From assembly GCF_003860585.1 (NCBI RefSeq), contig NZ_CP034159.1, forward strand, positions 868,001 to 932,000: a stretch of 64,000 bases of DNA, in the 5' to 3' direction. Within the stretch, counting starts at the first letter, position 1. Each line of letters begins with the position of its first letter. Under the pieces are notes generated by a model. The model searched no databases, was not told where the DNA came from, and was given only the letters and a program-made list of their open reading frames with translations. This document shows, one piece after another, positions 62,103-64,000 of this stretch. Both the position numbers and the translations under genes were made by a program. This DNA is from Kaistella carnis. GTDB taxonomy: Bacteria > Bacteroidota > Bacteroidia > Flavobacteriales > Weeksellaceae.

Positions 62103-63254
62103 ATGAAACTATTTGAAAATAAGCCACGAAAATTTCAAGGACCTGCAGATGAGAATGAAACAATATATAATTATTACGATCGAAGTGCAAGAAAAGATAT
62201 TGGAAATGTGAGAGAACTTCTTGAAAGTTGGTTTGAAAATTTGCCGAATAATGAAAAGAACGAAACAAAAGAAAGGTTTAAGAAAAATTTTGATTCTGTA
62301 TTTTATGAATTATTTCTTTATAATTTTTTTCTAAAACTAGGTTTTGAAATTATAATTCATCCAATTATTAAAAACACTAAGAAACGTCCAGATTTTTTAA
62401 TAAAAAAAGATAATCTAGAAATATACGTAGAAGCTAAAATATCAGAAGCTAAATCCGAAGTGGAAAAATCGTTTGATAATTTGATAAGAAGATTTTATGA
62501 TAAAATAAGTAAGATAAAATCAGATCATTTTATTTTTCATATTGAAGAATTAACTATTAAAACCACAAATCAGCCATCCACAAAAGAACTGAAAGCTAAA
62601 ATACTAGAAAAGTTAGCTACGTTAAATCATAATACTGAATTAGAAAAAGCGAAAACTAAAAATTTTGATAATTTTCAAAAAATAAATTACGAGAATAATG
62701 AAATTAATATTTCAATAACTTTCTTACCAGTTAATGTAGATGCAATAGGTAATGCAAGAAGAAGCGTTGGGATTACACCAATAGAAACATTTATTGGAGG
62801 CGCAGAAGAAGCAATTAGAGAATCAATTCGTAAAAAGTCGAAGCGATACGGAAAACTTGACAAACCTTATCTAATTTGCGTAAATGCTTTGAGCATAAAA
62901 TCTTCTTCTTTACATGATATTGAAAGTGCGATTTGGGGTTCTCTTGCAATATCCTTTTCTACTAATCCAGAGAATACAAATGGAAAATTTATTAGAAATG
63001 CAGATGGAATATTTTATAACAACGGAGCCAAAAGAATTCGAAATGTAAGTGGCGTAATGGTTAATAGGATATTTCCTAATAATATTCCTGAGAGCAAATA
63101 TTGGATTTTTGCGCATCCTTTTACGGAAAATTCTTTAGATTTTAAACAACTAGGGTTACCTTATTGTTACGTTAAGGAAAGCCAAGTGATAAATAACGAG
63201 TGTCAAAATCTACGTGAAATTTTTGAATTACCAATTAACTGGCTTAACAATTAG
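62103..63254 (+). CDS. PD-(D/E)XK nuclease-like protein
   Basis: 383-residue protein with no named family. A PD-(D/E)XK active site can be read: Glu69 in YELFLYNFFLKLGF, Pro96-Asp97 in KKRPDFLI, and Glu110-Ala-Lys112 in YVEAKIS, with strand spacing as in restriction-endonuclease folds. The C-terminal half has a second mixed domain (PYLICVNALSIKSSSLHDIESAIWGSLAISF, NVSGVMVNRIFPNN) as in several uncharacterised restriction-like proteins. It is lysine- and asparagine-rich with low G+C. It lies 64 nt after the AbiJ-like gene, probably in one unit; the pair may be a defence module (inference). Confidence 0.6.
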   Translation: MKLFENKPRKFQGPADENETIYNYYDRSARKDIGNVRELLESWFENLPNNEKNETKERFKKNFDSVFYELFLYNFFLKLGFEIIIHPIIKNTKKRPDFLIKKDNLEIYVEAKISEAKSEVEKSFDNLIRRFYDKISKIKSDHFIFHIEELTIKTTNQPSTKELKAKILEKLATLNHNTELEKAKTKNFDNFQKINYENNEINISITFLPVNVDAIGNARRSVGITPIETFIGGAEEAIRESIRKKSKRYGKLDKPYLICVNALSIKSSSLHDIESAIWGSLAISFSTNPENTNGKFIRNADGIFYNNGAKRIRNVSGVMVNRIFPNNIPESKYWIFAHPFTENSLDFKQLGLPYCYVKESQVINNECQNLREIFELPINWLNN

Positions 63255-63338
63255 TCTATTAAATAATACCAAAATAATCAACATCACAAAATCCTGTATA
63301 TCAAAAGTTTTATACTTAAAAGAAACTCCTAAACCTCA

Positions 63339-63887
63339 ATGAAAAATAAACTCATCCTGCTAACATTTCTTGCTTTAACGACTTTGCTTTTCGGACAAAC
63401 CGCACAGAGAATTGCTGTTGTTCGCAAAAAGGTTGAAACCATCAATACAGAAAAAAGTTACCAGATCAAAAAATTAGATAACGACTATTTCGCGAATGTA
63501 AAAAACGAAGTTACTGATGGCGGACAAGAACTTTCCGGTTATTATAAAAATGGGAAAATGAAAAAAATAGTTTACATCGTCGGTTTTTCTTATGGAATGA
63601 AAACCTACGAATATTTCTTTTCAGACGATGAATTAATTTTCGTTTTTGAAAAGCAGGATCAATTTGCAGATATAAAAGACCAATCAAATCAAGTAACTGG
63701 ATTGGATTACACAAAAATCGAATCCATCTACACAGGTCGATTTTATTTCGAAAACTCCAAATTATTTTCAATAAAGCAAACAGGAAAAAAGTTTTTTACT
63801 AAAATGGATAAGAAAAGTAAAGAGGCAGAACTTTTAAAAGACAGTAAGGTTTTCCGTCTTGAATTGCAGAAAGCAAAAAGCAAGTAA
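63339..63887 (+). CDS. secreted hypothetical protein
   Basis: 182-residue protein with a clear signal peptide (LILLTFLALTTLLFGQ, cut near GQ). The mature part is basic, with alternating strands (ELSGYYKNGKMKKIVYIVGF, MKTYEYFFSDDELIFVFEK, TGRFYFENSKLFSI) that look like a small beta-rich periplasmic or outer-membrane domain. No family is recognised. It follows the nuclease-like gene by 84 nt; its base composition is closer to the core genome, so it may not belong to that pair. Confidence 0.72.
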   Translation: MKNKLILLTFLALTTLLFGQTAQRIAVVRKKVETINTEKSYQIKKLDNDYFANVKNEVTDGGQELSGYYKNGKMKKIVYIVGFSYGMKTYEYFFSDDELIFVFEKQDQFADIKDQSNQVTGLDYTKIESIYTGRFYFENSKLFSIKQTGKKFFTKMDKKSKEAELLKDSKVFRLELQKAKSK

Positions 63888-63915
63888 AAGCGTTCTATTA
63901 AAAAGCTAAATCAAT

Positions 63916-64000
63916 ATGAATATACTTAAATCCATCATCAACAGCGTCAAAAATTTTGGTAAAAATACCAGCACTGAAAAACGCAGAGATCGATTTACTG
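63916..64000 (+). CDS. start of a gene cut by the window edge
   Basis: ATG at 63916; the first 28 codons read MNILKSIINSVKNFGKNTST, then EKRRDRFT. The frame is open to the window end. No family can be named. It follows the secreted protein gene by 28 nt, so the two may share a transcript. Confidence 0.45.
   Translation, partial: MNILKSIINSVKNFGKNTSTEKRRDRFT

Overview
The window reads as chromosomal DNA of a Bacteroidota species in the Flavobacteriales, most like the Chryseobacterium/Kaistella group (Weeksellaceae). The reasons are low G+C, repeated TAnnTTTG promoter elements (the Bacteroidetes -7 box), the ftsX-DUF3098-uppP-truB gene order, a fused CcsB/CcsA cytochrome c assembly protein, a subclass A2-type class A beta-lactamase and a flavobacterial CrtY. 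This placement comes from sequence recognition alone.

Layout. 1-10.6 kb: cell envelope and housekeeping genes (truB, uppP, DUF3098, ftsX, rsmA, a DUF1003-like protein with a long coiled coil, a TIGR02757 protein, rnz, ccsBA, pcm). 10.6-15.5 kb: a rightward run with an oxidoreductase, a lipoprotein hydrolase, a class A beta-lactamase, an M23 peptidase, a 3-hydroxyacyl-CoA dehydrogenase and a small acidic protein. 15.5-26.1 kb: META-domain lipoprotein, pheT, dnaN, DUF2490, a small stand-alone transcript candidate, uvrA, tRNA-Arg(CCT), an M28 peptidase, SemiSWEET and DUF421. 26.4-30.8 kb: an unknown 327-residue protein, a degraded-looking gap, then a YciE/YciF-like protein with a large HPII-type catalase (oxidative stress).

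31.1-42.1 kb is an accessory block: an FAD/NAD(P)-binding protein; an operon of glycosyltransferase, UDP-galactopyranose mutase, GH-A glycosidase-like protein and nucleotidyltransferase; a separate GT2 glycosyltransferase; an operon of acyl-CoA dehydrogenase-like protein, PIG-L deacetylase and NodS-like methyltransferase; and an AraC regulator. I infer an uncharacterised glycoconjugate or modified-sugar pathway. Two of its genes are broken: the mutase has an in-frame TAA, and the GT2 gene has a frameshift that fits loss of one TATG unit. The pathway is probably off in this strain unless these are sequencing errors.

42.5-47.7 kb holds an ABM-like protein and an IS256-family element. The element lies between an M49 peptidase without its 3' end and a BCCT transporter without its 5' half. 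No target duplication is visible, so I infer an IS-mediated deletion. 47.7-59.4 kb: bioB, a TonB-dependent receptor, a divergent MocR-type regulator that lacks the PLP lysine, a SOUL protein, crtY with a small partner, and S15 and M13 peptidases. 59.5-64 kb: mnmE with an in-frame insertion, then a two-gene low-G+C accessory pair (AbiJ/HEPN-like and PD-(D/E)XK-like) that may be a defence system, a secreted protein and a gene cut by the window edge.

Three copies of a dispersed hairpin repeat lie at about 0.5, 6.1 and 61.15 kb. No CRISPR array, rRNA gene or prophage was seen.
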